Of a stretch of 64,000 nucleotides of DNA, positions 8,034 to 17,029 are shown one piece after another; position 1 is the stretch's first letter, and every line of letters begins with the position of its first letter. Origin of the DNA: Candidatus Dependentiae bacterium (GTDB taxonomy: Bacteria > Babelota > Babeliae > Babelales > UBA12411); the NCBI GenBank assembly GCA_003511165.1, contig DOJW01000007.1, forward strand, positions 179,364 to 243,363, in the 5' to 3' direction. Both the position numbers and the translations under genes were made by a program. The notes under the pieces are model-generated. The model did no database searches. It had not been told where the DNA came from and was given only the letters and a program-made list of their open reading frames with translations.

Positions 8034-9350
8034 ATGATGAAACAAAATCGCAAACTGCTTATAACTATCCTAGCAGTAGGATTAACAACAAATGTAGCAG
8101 CAATCGATAATGCTCATTTTTATAAAGCTGCACATTTGCACAGATCATCAACAACAAGTTTGTTCGATAAAGTAGAAAACTATGAAAATTATGATTGGTT
8201 TACCAAATTAGATGTGTCATACGCATATGGAGATACAAGATCAGCTTGGGACAAAAACGGACATAGTGGTTCGCTTCTAAACAGAGTCGGCACGCATGAT
8301 ATGCTTTATCTCTTTGAAAACGTTCAAAAACTTGCAGATGCTCAATATTTCGCAAATTTTTTTCAAAGTGTTGTAAATCATAGCGCAACAAACAGCACGT
8401 TTGGTCAATTAGATTTCCATGGCAAATTCAGAATTCATGATGTTAACATAGATCTTCGTCAGAATTTGGTATCAAAATTCTTTGTAGATTTACATGTTCC
8501 TGTTCGCAGTGTAAGTGTACGAAGCATTTCTTATACAGATCTTTCACCAGATAACGGAATTTATTCAAAAACAACACATGAGTGGATTCAATTCAAAAAT
8601 CAATTAAATACTATTTTAAATACATATGGCTACAACTCTTACGGCTCAAAATATGAAAAAACATCATTTGGTGATGCAAGTTTACTTCTTGGATGGGAAG
8701 GTAATTTCAAAACAGAAGGCGATGACCCAATTAAATTTAACTTAACTGCAAAAGCTGGAGTTTTATTCCCAACCGGTGTCAAAGAAAAGACAAATTATGT
8801 TTTCTCAGTTCCAACTGGATACAATGGCCACTGGGGTATTCCTCTGTTTGCACAATTTGATATGATGCCAAAAGATTGGTTCACAATCGACGGCCAAGCT
8901 AGCGTAACATTCTTCTTTAACAAAACAATGGACAAGAGAATGAAAACATTCTCCAAACAACAAAGTGATATTCGACTCGCTCATGGCAATGCAAAAGAAG
9001 AAAAAGGAACATTGTGGCATCTTGGTACCGATATCAAATTTGACCATATTTTAAAAGGTCTTTCAGCACTTGTCGGATATTCCTACAACAAACAAGAAAA
9101 AGATACCTTAAAGGCAACGGATTCTTCTCTTTTCGATTATTCAGCAGTCAATAGCGATAGCTTAATCAAAGGCTTTTCGATGCATGTAATTCACTTCATG
9201 GTCGATTACGACTTTAGTATTCACATGGAAGATTCGAAATGGGCACCACGCTTAAATGTTTTTTATAACTACCCATTTGATGGTAAGAATGCATTTAAGA
9301 CAGATATGATCGGAGCCGGACTTGGCATGGATATTCGCTGGAAATTTTAA
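8034..9350 (+). CDS. Outer-membrane beta-barrel protein, first member of a duplicated two-gene module
   Basis: Translation starts at ATG 8034 (or 8037) after a strong AAGGAG site. A signal peptide occupies residues 1-23 (cut near NVAA). The rest alternates polar and hydrophobic residues in strand-length runs with many aromatic residues, and the protein ends MDIRWKF with a terminal Phe, the outer-membrane insertion signal recognised by BamA. It shares blocks with the protein at 25342-26646: PVRSVSVRSI against PVRSLKIKDV, and KTSFGDASLLLGW against KTGFGDLELILRW, in the same order. It is probably a pore or anchor. It is followed after 43 bases by a large secreted protein whose relative also accompanies the second barrel. 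Confidence 0.8.
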   Translation: MMKQNRKLLITILAVGLTTNVAAIDNAHFYKAAHLHRSSTTSLFDKVENYENYDWFTKLDVSYAYGDTRSAWDKNGHSGSLLNRVGTHDMLYLFENVQKLADAQYFANFFQSVVNHSATNSTFGQLDFHGKFRIHDVNIDLRQNLVSKFFVDLHVPVRSVSVRSISYTDLSPDNGIYSKTTHEWIQFKNQLNTILNTYGYNSYGSKYEKTSFGDASLLLGWEGNFKTEGDDPIKFNLTAKAGVLFPTGVKEKTNYVFSVPTGYNGHWGIPLFAQFDMMPKDWFTIDGQASVTFFFNKTMDKRMKTFSKQQSDIRLAHGNAKEEKGTLWHLGTDIKFDHILKGLSALVGYSYNKQEKDTLKATDSSLFDYSAVNSDSLIKGFSMHVIHFMVDYDFSIHMEDSKWAPRLNVFYNYPFDGKNAFKTDMIGAGLGMDIRWKF

Positions 9351-9393
9351 ATAAAAATGTTAATTAGTTAATGAAAAAAATAAGGAGAATAAT

Positions 9394-12096
9394 ATGAAGC
9401 AACTTAAGATACTGACATTGCTTGGTGCTACATGTTTATTTACATCGCTTGCACCGCTTACACAAATAAGTCAAAGCAGCGGAACTGCTAACTTCGCACA
9501 AGATATTGGATCTAAAGCTTTCGACCGCTACACAGGTACATTTTATGTAGCCACAGTGGCTGCAAATGCAGCAAATTCTATTTCCAAAGCTGCACGAACC
9601 GATACAACATTTACAGGTATGGCAACCGGGGGCGCCATAGACGCTATATCATCAATCGGTCTTGTAAATAATGGTGGTGTTGGAGCAACTCATTTACCAT
9701 TTAAAAGCAGTTCAAATCTTTTTCAAGCAATACAACTTTCAAGTTCTAGCTACACCGTTACTGGTATTGCTACAGCATCTTTAATAACAGATACAGATGG
9801 AAATGCAGCAACAAATTGGGATCATATTACAGGATCTACAGAATTCGCATTTGTACGTGTTCATTCTAGAGTTGGAGGAGGAGCCAACTCTTTAGGTTCT
9901 GGAATTTCAGCTATTTGGGTAAGCGGAACAAGCGCACCTGTCGTAATGAGAAATGCTCTTCAATGGAATGCCGATCAGGCTTTTGCAAATCCACTTCGAA
10001 TGGGAAGTACTGATTCCATCATGACAACATCTCCAGTTGTAAATGATTTATATTGGAGTACAAGTTTATATTCTTTGATTATTACCGGATCTGCTAAGGC
10101 CGTAAATGTAGGCGCTGCGGGAACAAATTATTACTGTGCTATATCAACTGCTACAATAAATAATGGGGCATTCTCTCTCAAAGAAGTTTTAGCTCCTGGC
10201 GTAAATCCTGCAGCAAACGATGTAAATACAATTTTTGTATACAGTAATACAAATAACACAAAATTTGCTTCTGTTGATATAAACAAAATTAGAGAAATGA
10301 GCACATCAACTGGAAAATATTATTTAATCGTTAATGGTGGAATTGAAGGTGGAGGAAATAGTTCACTAGGAAATTATGTTTTCTGCTTAAGATATAGCCC
10401 AACAGAATCCCACGTAATGCAAAATACATCGAATTGTATGTCACTTGCTAATAACTTTAATGAAGTAAATTTAGCCGGTGATTCTCAATATTCTTTAACT
10501 GTTGGTGGCGGTGTCGCTCCTTGGGCAAACACATACTACGCTTCCGATATGGAAGTGATAGGCGATACTGTTTATGTATCATTCAATGGCGCAGCTAGAG
10601 ATGCAAATAATGATCCAGGAGTCTGGGCATCTCAAGCTCTTTTTGATAACAACGGAATTATTGCCGGTTGGACAAAATGGGAAAGAGTTTCACCTTCTCC
10701 ACTTACAAATGCAAGCACCACAGATAGAGTACAATTCTTCTCCGTCGATGCAAGTAATGGAAAGATTTGGGAAGTTGCATTTAACTCAACATCAACTGGA
10801 ACTCAAGCTGTTTTCCGATCCACTTGGAACACAACAGCTAACACAGCAAGTTCGCTTCCTTACATTTTAAACAGCGATACAACTTTCAATACTTACGGAA
10901 TTTCATGTTGTTTAGATTTGATGCAAGGTACAACAGCTCTTTATAACCCCGCAAACTTCTGTAACTCACTTGCGCTTTTTGGCGGTTATCAAAAAGTTGC
11001 AATTGCTCAAACTAAATCTGGAATGGCAAATGCTATAACAACAGACTTTTCACTTCCTGCTAACTATAAAGCAACAACATTCACCGATTCTGCAATGGTA
11101 AGATGCTTAGAATTCTCAAGAGCTCCATTAAATGGAACAGATACCAAAGGTTATTTTTTCGCAGGTTGTGACCATGGACTTTATGTTTATGCTACAACAA
11201 CAAATGCAGGATTCAGCACCGCACCAGCAACAGGCGGAATTTCAGATCTAAACACAATATTCGGAACAAGTTTTAGCTGGAGCAGATTATTACAAAATTC
11301 AATCACTGGCGCAGTAAGCCAAGTAGAAAGTGATGGAACCAATATTTACGCCGTTGAGCAAGATATTACATCCGTAGGTAGCATAACTGATAAATTATGG
11401 AGAATTCCTCTTGCAAATACAACCACAGCAATGGCCGGTACTACAATCGCCCAATCTGGCTCGGGCAACATACCTGCAAATGCAGTAATTTCTGGATTCA
11501 AAATTGTAAAACTTGATAGCGATGTTACTGGTTATCGCGGAATATTATCAACAAATGCAGGAACTTACATATCAACTAAATTATTAGGCGATGCAACAAC
11601 CGCTGACTGGACTGCTATAGATTCTACAAAATGTTACCATTCTCTCTACTCAACCAAACGTACACCTTCCGCATCCATTCCAAATTATGGACAAGCAAGC
11701 AAAGTTTTTGGAATTCATTTCACAGATGTAGGTGGACATAATTATTACCAAAATAGTTTGTTCGATTTAATTACAACATCATCTTCGTTTTATTCAACTG
11801 ACAATGTACCTGACACAAACACTTATACAAACGCCAGCGGTACAATAACATCTCTTGATAGATCATTATCTTTTTACACCGATGGTGCACGACGATTTTA
11901 CACAAGATTTGATCCGTCAGAAACTGTTTACAATGCATTAAGAATTCTTCCTTACAACACCGCAGAGTGGAATATGACAACTCCTTATGCTCCAACAGAT
12001 TTGAGCTCACTTTTAAGACTACACTGGATTGAAAATATTTCCGGAAATGGAACAATATTAGCAGGAACTGATAGCGGAGTTGTTTCGTTAGAGTAA
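9394..12096 (+). CDS. Large secreted, probably beta-propeller, surface protein, 900 aa
   Basis: An AAGGAG ribosome site precedes the ATG. A signal peptide spans about residues 1-20. The mature protein is rich in Ser, Thr, Asn, Gly and Ala, has almost no charged clusters, and is made of repeated short strands with turns such as DGNxAxT and SxNGKIWEV, the look of a beta-propeller or stacked beta-repeat protein. It is related to the 966-aa protein at 26682: GGYQKVAIAQTKSG corresponds to SGYQKLLLVETGRN, followed in both by TDFSL/GDFTT-type segments, and the C-terminal FYTDG/FTDG segments align. It is probably co-transcribed with the barrel 43 bases upstream and ends at a strong terminator. A surface or secreted role is inferred. 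Confidence 0.75.
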   Translation: MKQLKILTLLGATCLFTSLAPLTQISQSSGTANFAQDIGSKAFDRYTGTFYVATVAANAANSISKAARTDTTFTGMATGGAIDAISSIGLVNNGGVGATHLPFKSSSNLFQAIQLSSSSYTVTGIATASLITDTDGNAATNWDHITGSTEFAFVRVHSRVGGGANSLGSGISAIWVSGTSAPVVMRNALQWNADQAFANPLRMGSTDSIMTTSPVVNDLYWSTSLYSLIITGSAKAVNVGAAGTNYYCAISTATINNGAFSLKEVLAPGVNPAANDVNTIFVYSNTNNTKFASVDINKIREMSTSTGKYYLIVNGGIEGGGNSSLGNYVFCLRYSPTESHVMQNTSNCMSLANNFNEVNLAGDSQYSLTVGGGVAPWANTYYASDMEVIGDTVYVSFNGAARDANNDPGVWASQALFDNNGIIAGWTKWERVSPSPLTNASTTDRVQFFSVDASNGKIWEVAFNSTSTGTQAVFRSTWNTTANTASSLPYILNSDTTFNTYGISCCLDLMQGTTALYNPANFCNSLALFGGYQKVAIAQTKSGMANAITTDFSLPANYKATTFTDSAMVRCLEFSRAPLNGTDTKGYFFAGCDHGLYVYATTTNAGFSTAPATGGISDLNTIFGTSFSWSRLLQNSITGAVSQVESDGTNIYAVEQDITSVGSITDKLWRIPLANTTTAMAGTTIAQSGSGNIPANAVISGFKIVKLDSDVTGYRGILSTNAGTYISTKLLGDATTADWTAIDSTKCYHSLYSTKRTPSASIPNYGQASKVFGIHFTDVGGHNYYQNSLFDLITTSSSFYSTDNVPDTNTYTNASGTITSLDRSLSFYTDGARRFYTRFDPSETVYNALRILPYNTAEWNMTTPYAPTDLSSLLRLHWIENISGNGTILAGTDSGVVSLE

Positions 12097-12118
12097 AGTT
12101 GCAAAAAACAATTAATAA

Positions 12119-12150
12119 GAAAGGGGCGGAAAATTCCGCCCCTTTCTTAT
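12119..12150 (+). terminator. Rho-independent terminator after the secreted protein gene
   Basis: A 13-bp perfect stem (GAAAGGGGCGGAA paired with TTCCGCCCCTTTC) with a two-base loop, followed by a T-rich run, 22 bases after the stop codon. Confidence 0.9.
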
Positions 12151-12220
12151 TTTGTTACAATCCATGTTTTGTCTAATTTTAATTAAATATTTTTTAAATT
12201 TTAAAATTTTTGATATTAAT

Positions 12221-12732
12221 TTCTTCTTCCGTTTCTTTCTTTTTTTATTTTTATCTTTAGCTGCTCCCGCAGTGGGGCAAGGAGATTTTGTCGCAAAAAC
12301 CTCCTTGCATCCTCCGTGCGCCAAAAGAGGACTTTTGGATTTCCTACAACGCTAAACTATCTGGATGCAACTACGTTGCACTGCGATAGTAGCGTTGCAA
12401 TGCGGATACACAAATTTTATTTACTGGGTTTAGAACTTTTGCGAAAATCTATTTTATATTTCCTTTATTTTTCTAAATTTGAATTGTTGAAAAATTTAGA
12501 AAAACGTCTTTATGAGAATATAGGATTCCAAATTAGCGCTACCTGTTTGAACTGCAGTCCAGTTTTACTGGATGCAGGAGTTTAGCGCGTAGAGAGATTA
12601 CAAAGAAACCTCTTTGTTTTGGGGATCCAAGGGTGTTCAAATCAACACCCTTGGCCCTAGCGGAGCTAATTTGATTAAAAAAAAAGTAAAACAAACTTAA
12701 AGCAGAATAATTTTAAATAAACGGAAGAAGAA
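12221..12732 (+). repeat. Hairpin-chain element, copy A (512 bp)
   Basis: This element fills most of the 728-base gap at 12097-12824. Its ends are a perfect 14-bp inverted repeat (TTCTTCTTCCGTTT at 12221-12234 and its complement at 12719-12732). Between them lie consecutive stems: 12277-12284/12301-12308; 12356-12361/12385-12390 with apex 12366-12371/12375-12380; 12471-12480/12492-12501; 12536-12541/12583-12588 with apex 12558-12563/12567-12572; 12601-12605/12612-12616; and 12627-12637/12644-12654. Copy B at 19781-20532 has the same stems in the same order, mostly with different but still complementary bases. The short open frames here are not protein-like. It could be a non-autonomous mobile element, a structured RNA, or both. 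Confidence 0.8.
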
Positions 12733-12762
12733 TAGAATTAAATTAAATTAAGAAAATTAGGT

Positions 12763-12793
12763 AAAAAAATAAGGGACCATTTCTGATCCCTTT
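12763..12793 (-). terminator. Rho-independent terminator for the minus-strand gene ending at 12825
   Basis: Read on the minus strand: stem AAGGGATCA paired with TGGTCCCTT (one G-T pair) around a GAAA loop, then a run of Ts. Confidence 0.85.
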
Positions 12794-12824
12794 GTCCTTT
12801 TATCAAATATTTTTGAAAAAAGAT

Positions 12825-13754
12825 TTAAGCCTTTCTTCCCGGAATATAAGTTGATCCTTCAAGGTGCACTGCTTGGCAAGCTGCTGTTGTCCACTCAAAT
12901 TTTTCATCAAAATTTTTATCCAATGTTGAATCAGAAATTTTTGATACTTTATTAACTTTTGTATTTTGAGGCTTTAAATTTAAAAGTTTATTTCGTTCCT
13001 CTTGTTGTTTTTTTATCAAAGCATTTTGACGCGTTTGACGCGCTTGCTCCTCGGCAAACATTTTATCTTTTAAAGTTATTAAATCTTTTTCTAATTGATT
13101 TATTTTTTCAGCAAGCTTTTCAATCGCTTGGATGCTTTCTTCACTCGTTGTATTTAGAGCAAAAATTGAAGCGTCTTTAAGTTTAGTTAAATCTTCTTCA
13201 AACTCTTGTCTTAAATTTTTAATCTGAAAAGAAGTTGTCCATGGAAAATATATTTTAAAATAACGGACATCAATATCGTTTAATTTAGATGATAAATATT
13301 CTAAGAATGAATTTCTAAATTCTTGGATTTTACTTAAAGTTTGAATTTGAAAATCTAAACGTTTTATTAATGATTCCATATCTGCAAAATTTATTAAGCT
13401 GAAATTTTCTTCATTTTTTATTTTGTCCAAATTTTGTTTTCCAGCTTCTAAGTAATATTCCAGGTCATTTTTAGATTGTTTCAACTGATTAACAACATTG
13501 TAGAAACTATTTTCTTTCATTGTTTTTACAAAAGTTATCAAATTTGGTTCTGTTTCTAAATTTGCTTTGATCGTTGGAAGTTCTTTAACTTCTTGAGTTG
13601 TTCTTACAATCTTGTTTGCAAAGTTAGCTGGTGCAAAAAATGTATGAATTGCACTGACGGCTCGAGCAAATAAAGACAAGTTGTTTTGCTCTGACAAAAT
13701 TGCTTGATTTCCAAGCAAAATTAAGCAAAATGTGAAAATTAACGATTTTTTCAT
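12825..13754 (-). CDS. Exported coiled-coil protein of unknown function, 309 aa
   Basis: Starts at ATG 13754 after an AAGGG site. A signal peptide covers residues 1-21 (IFTFCLILLGNQAILS). Residues 60-250 are almost continuous charged helix (repeated Leu/Lys/Glu heptads), ending in a very basic Gln/Arg segment (about 235-260) where the coil predicts strongly. The last 25 residues contain one Cys. No catalytic motif is visible. The gene is divergent from the protease pair at 13981 across a 226-base, very A+T-rich region that should hold both promoters. A structural or adaptor role in the periplasm is possible but unsupported. Confidence 0.75.
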   Translation of the reverse strand: MKKSLIFTFCLILLGNQAILSEQNNLSLFARAVSAIHTFFAPANFANKIVRTTQEVKELPTIKANLETEPNLITFVKTMKENSFYNVVNQLKQSKNDLEYYLEAGKQNLDKIKNEENFSLINFADMESLIKRLDFQIQTLSKIQEFRNSFLEYLSSKLNDIDVRYFKIYFPWTTSFQIKNLRQEFEEDLTKLKDASIFALNTTSEESIQAIEKLAEKINQLEKDLITLKDKMFAEEQARQTRQNALIKKQQEERNKLLNLKPQNTKVNKVSKISDSTLDKNFDEKFEWTTAACQAVHLEGSTYIPGRKA

Positions 13755-13980
13755 AAAATAGACCCTTTTATTTTTAAATTAATTCGATTTATAAGCATTA
13801 AAATAACATTAAAGCAATCATATTTTTTGTAAACCGCCTAAAAACTAATAGTTTTTGTCTGAAATATATTGATTTTAATAACTTTCAAGCGGTTGCAAAT
13901 AGTAATTCATTCATTAATATAGTTGTTATTACTATTATTTTAATAAAAGAGCTAAAAATACAGTTTTTAATGGAGAATTT

Positions 13981-15225
13981 ATGAAAATGTTAAAAAAGTT
14001 AATTTTATTACTCAGTTTATTTACTGCAAATCTAAATGTTTTATCGGCTGTAACGTATCAAGAATTTAAACAGGACAAAGAATCGTTTTTGCAAGAATTG
14101 CAAAGAGAATATCCTTTTGTAGGAGATCTTATACCTTTTTGGCGAAATCTTTTAATAGTTTGTAAGGCAAAACTTAATCCAGAGTTGTTAAACAGGCCTT
14201 ATGTAAAAGCTATTGTTAACAAAAATGAAAATCTAAACATGTTTAATGTGGATAGACTTGAAGAATATTTGCAAACAAACAGTTTAGGAGAATTTTGGAT
14301 AAAATATTTTGATCTAACTAATTCTAATATAAAAGATTTCATAAGCCCTGAGATATGGGATAATCAAAATTATTGGCGTTTGATAAATGATAATTTTGAC
14401 AGGATAAAACTAGCATTAAATGACAGAAGCGTAAAAAATGGGTGTCTATTTGATTTTACTAATTCAAGCCAAGCTAAAATTATTTCTGATTTAGGTTTAA
14501 AAAAAGTTGTTAATTTTTCTGATTCAAGTTCAACAATTGCCGAATTCCTAAAAAATACATTGCTAGAGTTTGGTGAAAATCCCGATGATTTTTACTATGT
14601 CACTGAAAAAGAGATTTTTAATAATGAATTTCGATTAGAGTTTTTTAAAGGTTTTATTAAAAGAATTGATGAATCTCCCGAAGGTTTAATTTTGACGACA
14701 CCTTTTGGTTATCTTAGATTACAAGGAAATTGTCATGTATTTTTAGCAAGTGAATCAATTTTTTCAGTTCTTCCAGAAACGGAAAAGAAGGCTTTGCTAC
14801 TTCATGAATTGGGCCATAAAAAAACTAATGATTATTTTTTACCTTTATTTAGCGGGTTTGCACAAGCAACTTTATCAGATGAAACATTTAAAATGTGCAT
14901 ATTGCCGTTGATGAATATTGCAAAGCAAATTGATGAATTTAAGGCAGACCTTTTTATGGCTTGTTGTGGGAAAAAATATCGAAGCAAATTCATTGATTTA
15001 TTATTTTTTGCCCAAGAAAGTTTAGAAAAGAGCGGCGAAAAAGCTGAAGCTGTAGATCCTGCGCATCCTTCTAATGCTAAACGAATCGATGCGATAAAGA
15101 TGGTGGGAAGTCAACTTGATGCACAAGGAGCCGGGGAAAATGTGCTTGCAAAGTTGAAAGAAAATTGGAAAAAACAATATGACGAATTACTACAAAAAGA
15201 GCTTATAAAAACTGATTCAAAATAA
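13981..15225 (+). CDS. Exported M48-like metalloprotease, first of a tandem pair
   Basis: A signal peptide (residues 1-23, LILLLSLFTANLNVLSA) is followed by a helical region of about 200 residues. The catalytic part has HELGH at 275-279 (zinc ligands and catalytic Glu), the third ligand Glu319 in EFKADLF, and an HPSNAKR segment near 355, in the order expected of peptidase family M48. It lacks the membrane helices of HtpX, so it is more like a soluble periplasmic BepA/LoiP-type enzyme. Such enzymes degrade or mature misassembled outer-membrane proteins. A second copy starts 25 bases downstream, and both are preceded by nearly the same leader (TTTTTAATGGAGAA before the ATG). Confidence 0.8.
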   Translation: MKMLKKLILLLSLFTANLNVLSAVTYQEFKQDKESFLQELQREYPFVGDLIPFWRNLLIVCKAKLNPELLNRPYVKAIVNKNENLNMFNVDRLEEYLQTNSLGEFWIKYFDLTNSNIKDFISPEIWDNQNYWRLINDNFDRIKLALNDRSVKNGCLFDFTNSSQAKIISDLGLKKVVNFSDSSSTIAEFLKNTLLEFGENPDDFYYVTEKEIFNNEFRLEFFKGFIKRIDESPEGLILTTPFGYLRLQGNCHVFLASESIFSVLPETEKKALLLHELGHKKTNDYFLPLFSGFAQATLSDETFKMCILPLMNIAKQIDEFKADLFMACCGKKYRSKFIDLLFFAQESLEKSGEKAEAVDPAHPSNAKRIDAIKMVGSQLDAQGAGENVLAKLKENWKKQYDELLQKELIKTDSK

Positions 15226-15250
15226 AAATACAATTTTTAATGGAGAATCT

Positions 15251-17029
15251 ATGAAAATATTAAAAAAGTTAATTTTATTACTTGGTTTACTTACTGCCGG
15301 ATTGAATGATTTATCGGCTAATCCACTAATGGATTTTTTACGATCTTTTCAAGCACATGTTCAAAGTCCACTCAAAAAAGAACAAAATTTAGTTCAAATG
15401 CCCCGAAGAACTTTTTTTGATATGCTGCGCGATATTCCAAAAGCGATTACAGAAACTGATGAAGAGCAAGCCAAAAAATATGAAAAAATAGCGGCAATTG
15501 TTTTAGAAAAAAAGTATGAAGAGTATAAAAAAGATAAAGAATCATTTTTAAGCGAATTGTACAAAGATTATCCATTTTTAAAAGAAGCGTACCCTTATCT
15601 GCGTAATCTTTTAATAATTTCTAAAGCAAAGCGTGATCCAAGTTTATTACAGAGACCTTATGTTCGATCTATCTACGATGGAAAAAAAGATTTTTACTGG
15701 TATATGGATCAAAATAAAGAACTTGCCACCACTGAATCGTTGAGGGATTTTTTTGAAAAATATGTAGATTTATCGTATGCATCAGTGAGAGATTTTTCAG
15801 ATCCTGATTTATTAGAAAGCAAGGATCAGCTATTTTGGGAGCGTATCTATTTTTCTTTTGACAAGCTAAAAGGCAAAAATTATCAGCAAGTAGAAGAACT
15901 TGCTGAACAAAAAATTGATAATTACGTAGAACAAATTGATAAATTTTTGCAACACACTGATTGGAAATCCGTAAATTCAAATTCGTTTTGGTTAAAATAT
16001 TGGAAAAAATTTAGTTTAAGAAGCTCTACGATTACCGAATTTATACAAAAACAACTACAAGCATTGGTAGATGCTTTAAAAGAATCCGAACTAGAACGAC
16101 TAAAAAAAATTGAAGCCATAAATTCGGAACGACAAAAAACATCTGATATTATTAAACAAAATCTATTTTGGGGTTGGTTAAAACGTTGCAAAAAACTTAG
16201 TTTAAATGATTCTATAGTGGCCGAATTTATAAAAAAAGAAATATTAGAGCTTGGAGGAGATCCAAGAAATTATTTTTTTAATGAAGAGAATGCTACTTAC
16301 GGTAGTCCTGCTGCTTATGGGAAATTTAGAGGGAAGGAAGCTTTTTATTTCGCAGAAAATTTTTTATCGTCTTTATCAAAAAAAGAAGCAGCGGCTGTAT
16401 TTAGACATGAATGGGGACATAAAATTTTGCGTCGCTATGCATTAAATTATTTGTTTTTGGAAGATATTAGACCACCATTATTTTACGGCCATTTTCAGAA
16501 TGATGAATCAAGAGCAGATTTATATGCAGCTTTATGTGGGAAAAAATATAACGAAGCATTAATTTCCTTGGATAGCTGTGAGCCAGAAAATTATTCGGAT
16601 AAAATACATCCTTTAGCTTCTCAGCGCGTCATATTGGCAAAAAAAGTATGCAAATCCGTTGTCGAGCAAGAAATAGGAGAAGATGCTCTTGGACGACTTA
16701 AAAAAGAACACCTAGATGAGGTAAGTAGAGATATTACTCGAAAAGGAAAAGAATTATTTGATACTATTTTTCCAGAATTACGATCGACTCGAGGATTTTC
16801 TGATCTAATTCCACAAGATTTATCTGGGAACACAGGTGCATTAGTTGCTAAAAGAGAACAATGTGATGAAACGAAACATGATGCAAAAGTTTGTAAAAAA
16901 TCGAATGGATTGAAGGATTTAACAACGCATGAATCTGCTAAAAAACAAAATGGTTTCAAAGATTTAGTAAAGTCAAAACCTGAAGATATGCCTGCGCGTA
17001 AACCGTTATTTGAACATCATAGTTCTTAA
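15251..17029 (+). CDS. Exported M48-like metalloprotease, second of a tandem pair
   Basis: Diverged duplicate of the preceding gene. The signal peptides match almost residue for residue. It keeps HEWGH at 386-390, Glu419 in DESRADLY as third zinc ligand, and an HPLASQR segment. It is longer (592 aa): residues 45-90 add a charged helix, 215-310 add coiled-coil sequence, and the last 80 residues are a Lys/Asp/Ser-rich tail containing a repeated GFSDLI/GLKDLT/GFKDLV-type motif. The tail motif could be a binding or export-linked element (inference). Its end overlaps the end of mutS on the other strand by 4 bases. Confidence 0.8.
   Translation: MKILKKLILLLGLLTAGLNDLSANPLMDFLRSFQAHVQSPLKKEQNLVQMPRRTFFDMLRDIPKAITETDEEQAKKYEKIAAIVLEKKYEEYKKDKESFLSELYKDYPFLKEAYPYLRNLLIISKAKRDPSLLQRPYVRSIYDGKKDFYWYMDQNKELATTESLRDFFEKYVDLSYASVRDFSDPDLLESKDQLFWERIYFSFDKLKGKNYQQVEELAEQKIDNYVEQIDKFLQHTDWKSVNSNSFWLKYWKKFSLRSSTITEFIQKQLQALVDALKESELERLKKIEAINSERQKTSDIIKQNLFWGWLKRCKKLSLNDSIVAEFIKKEILELGGDPRNYFFNEENATYGSPAAYGKFRGKEAFYFAENFLSSLSKKEAAAVFRHEWGHKILRRYALNYLFLEDIRPPLFYGHFQNDESRADLYAALCGKKYNEALISLDSCEPENYSDKIHPLASQRVILAKKVCKSVVEQEIGEDALGRLKKEHLDEVSRDITRKGKELFDTIFPELRSTRGFSDLIPQDLSGNTGALVAKREQCDETKHDAKVCKKSNGLKDLTTHESAKKQNGFKDLVKSKPEDMPARKPLFEHHSS

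Noticed and set aside
12152..12585. Short open frames in the gap after 12096
   Set aside because: They lie in the hairpin element, and the changes between the two element copies preserve base pairing rather than any protein sequence.
12619..12656. TTCAAATC loop on a G-rich stem resembling a tRNA T-arm
   Set aside because: The stem is 11 bp with a six-base loop, no acceptor or anticodon arm surrounds it, and the matching site in copy B lacks the loop sequence.
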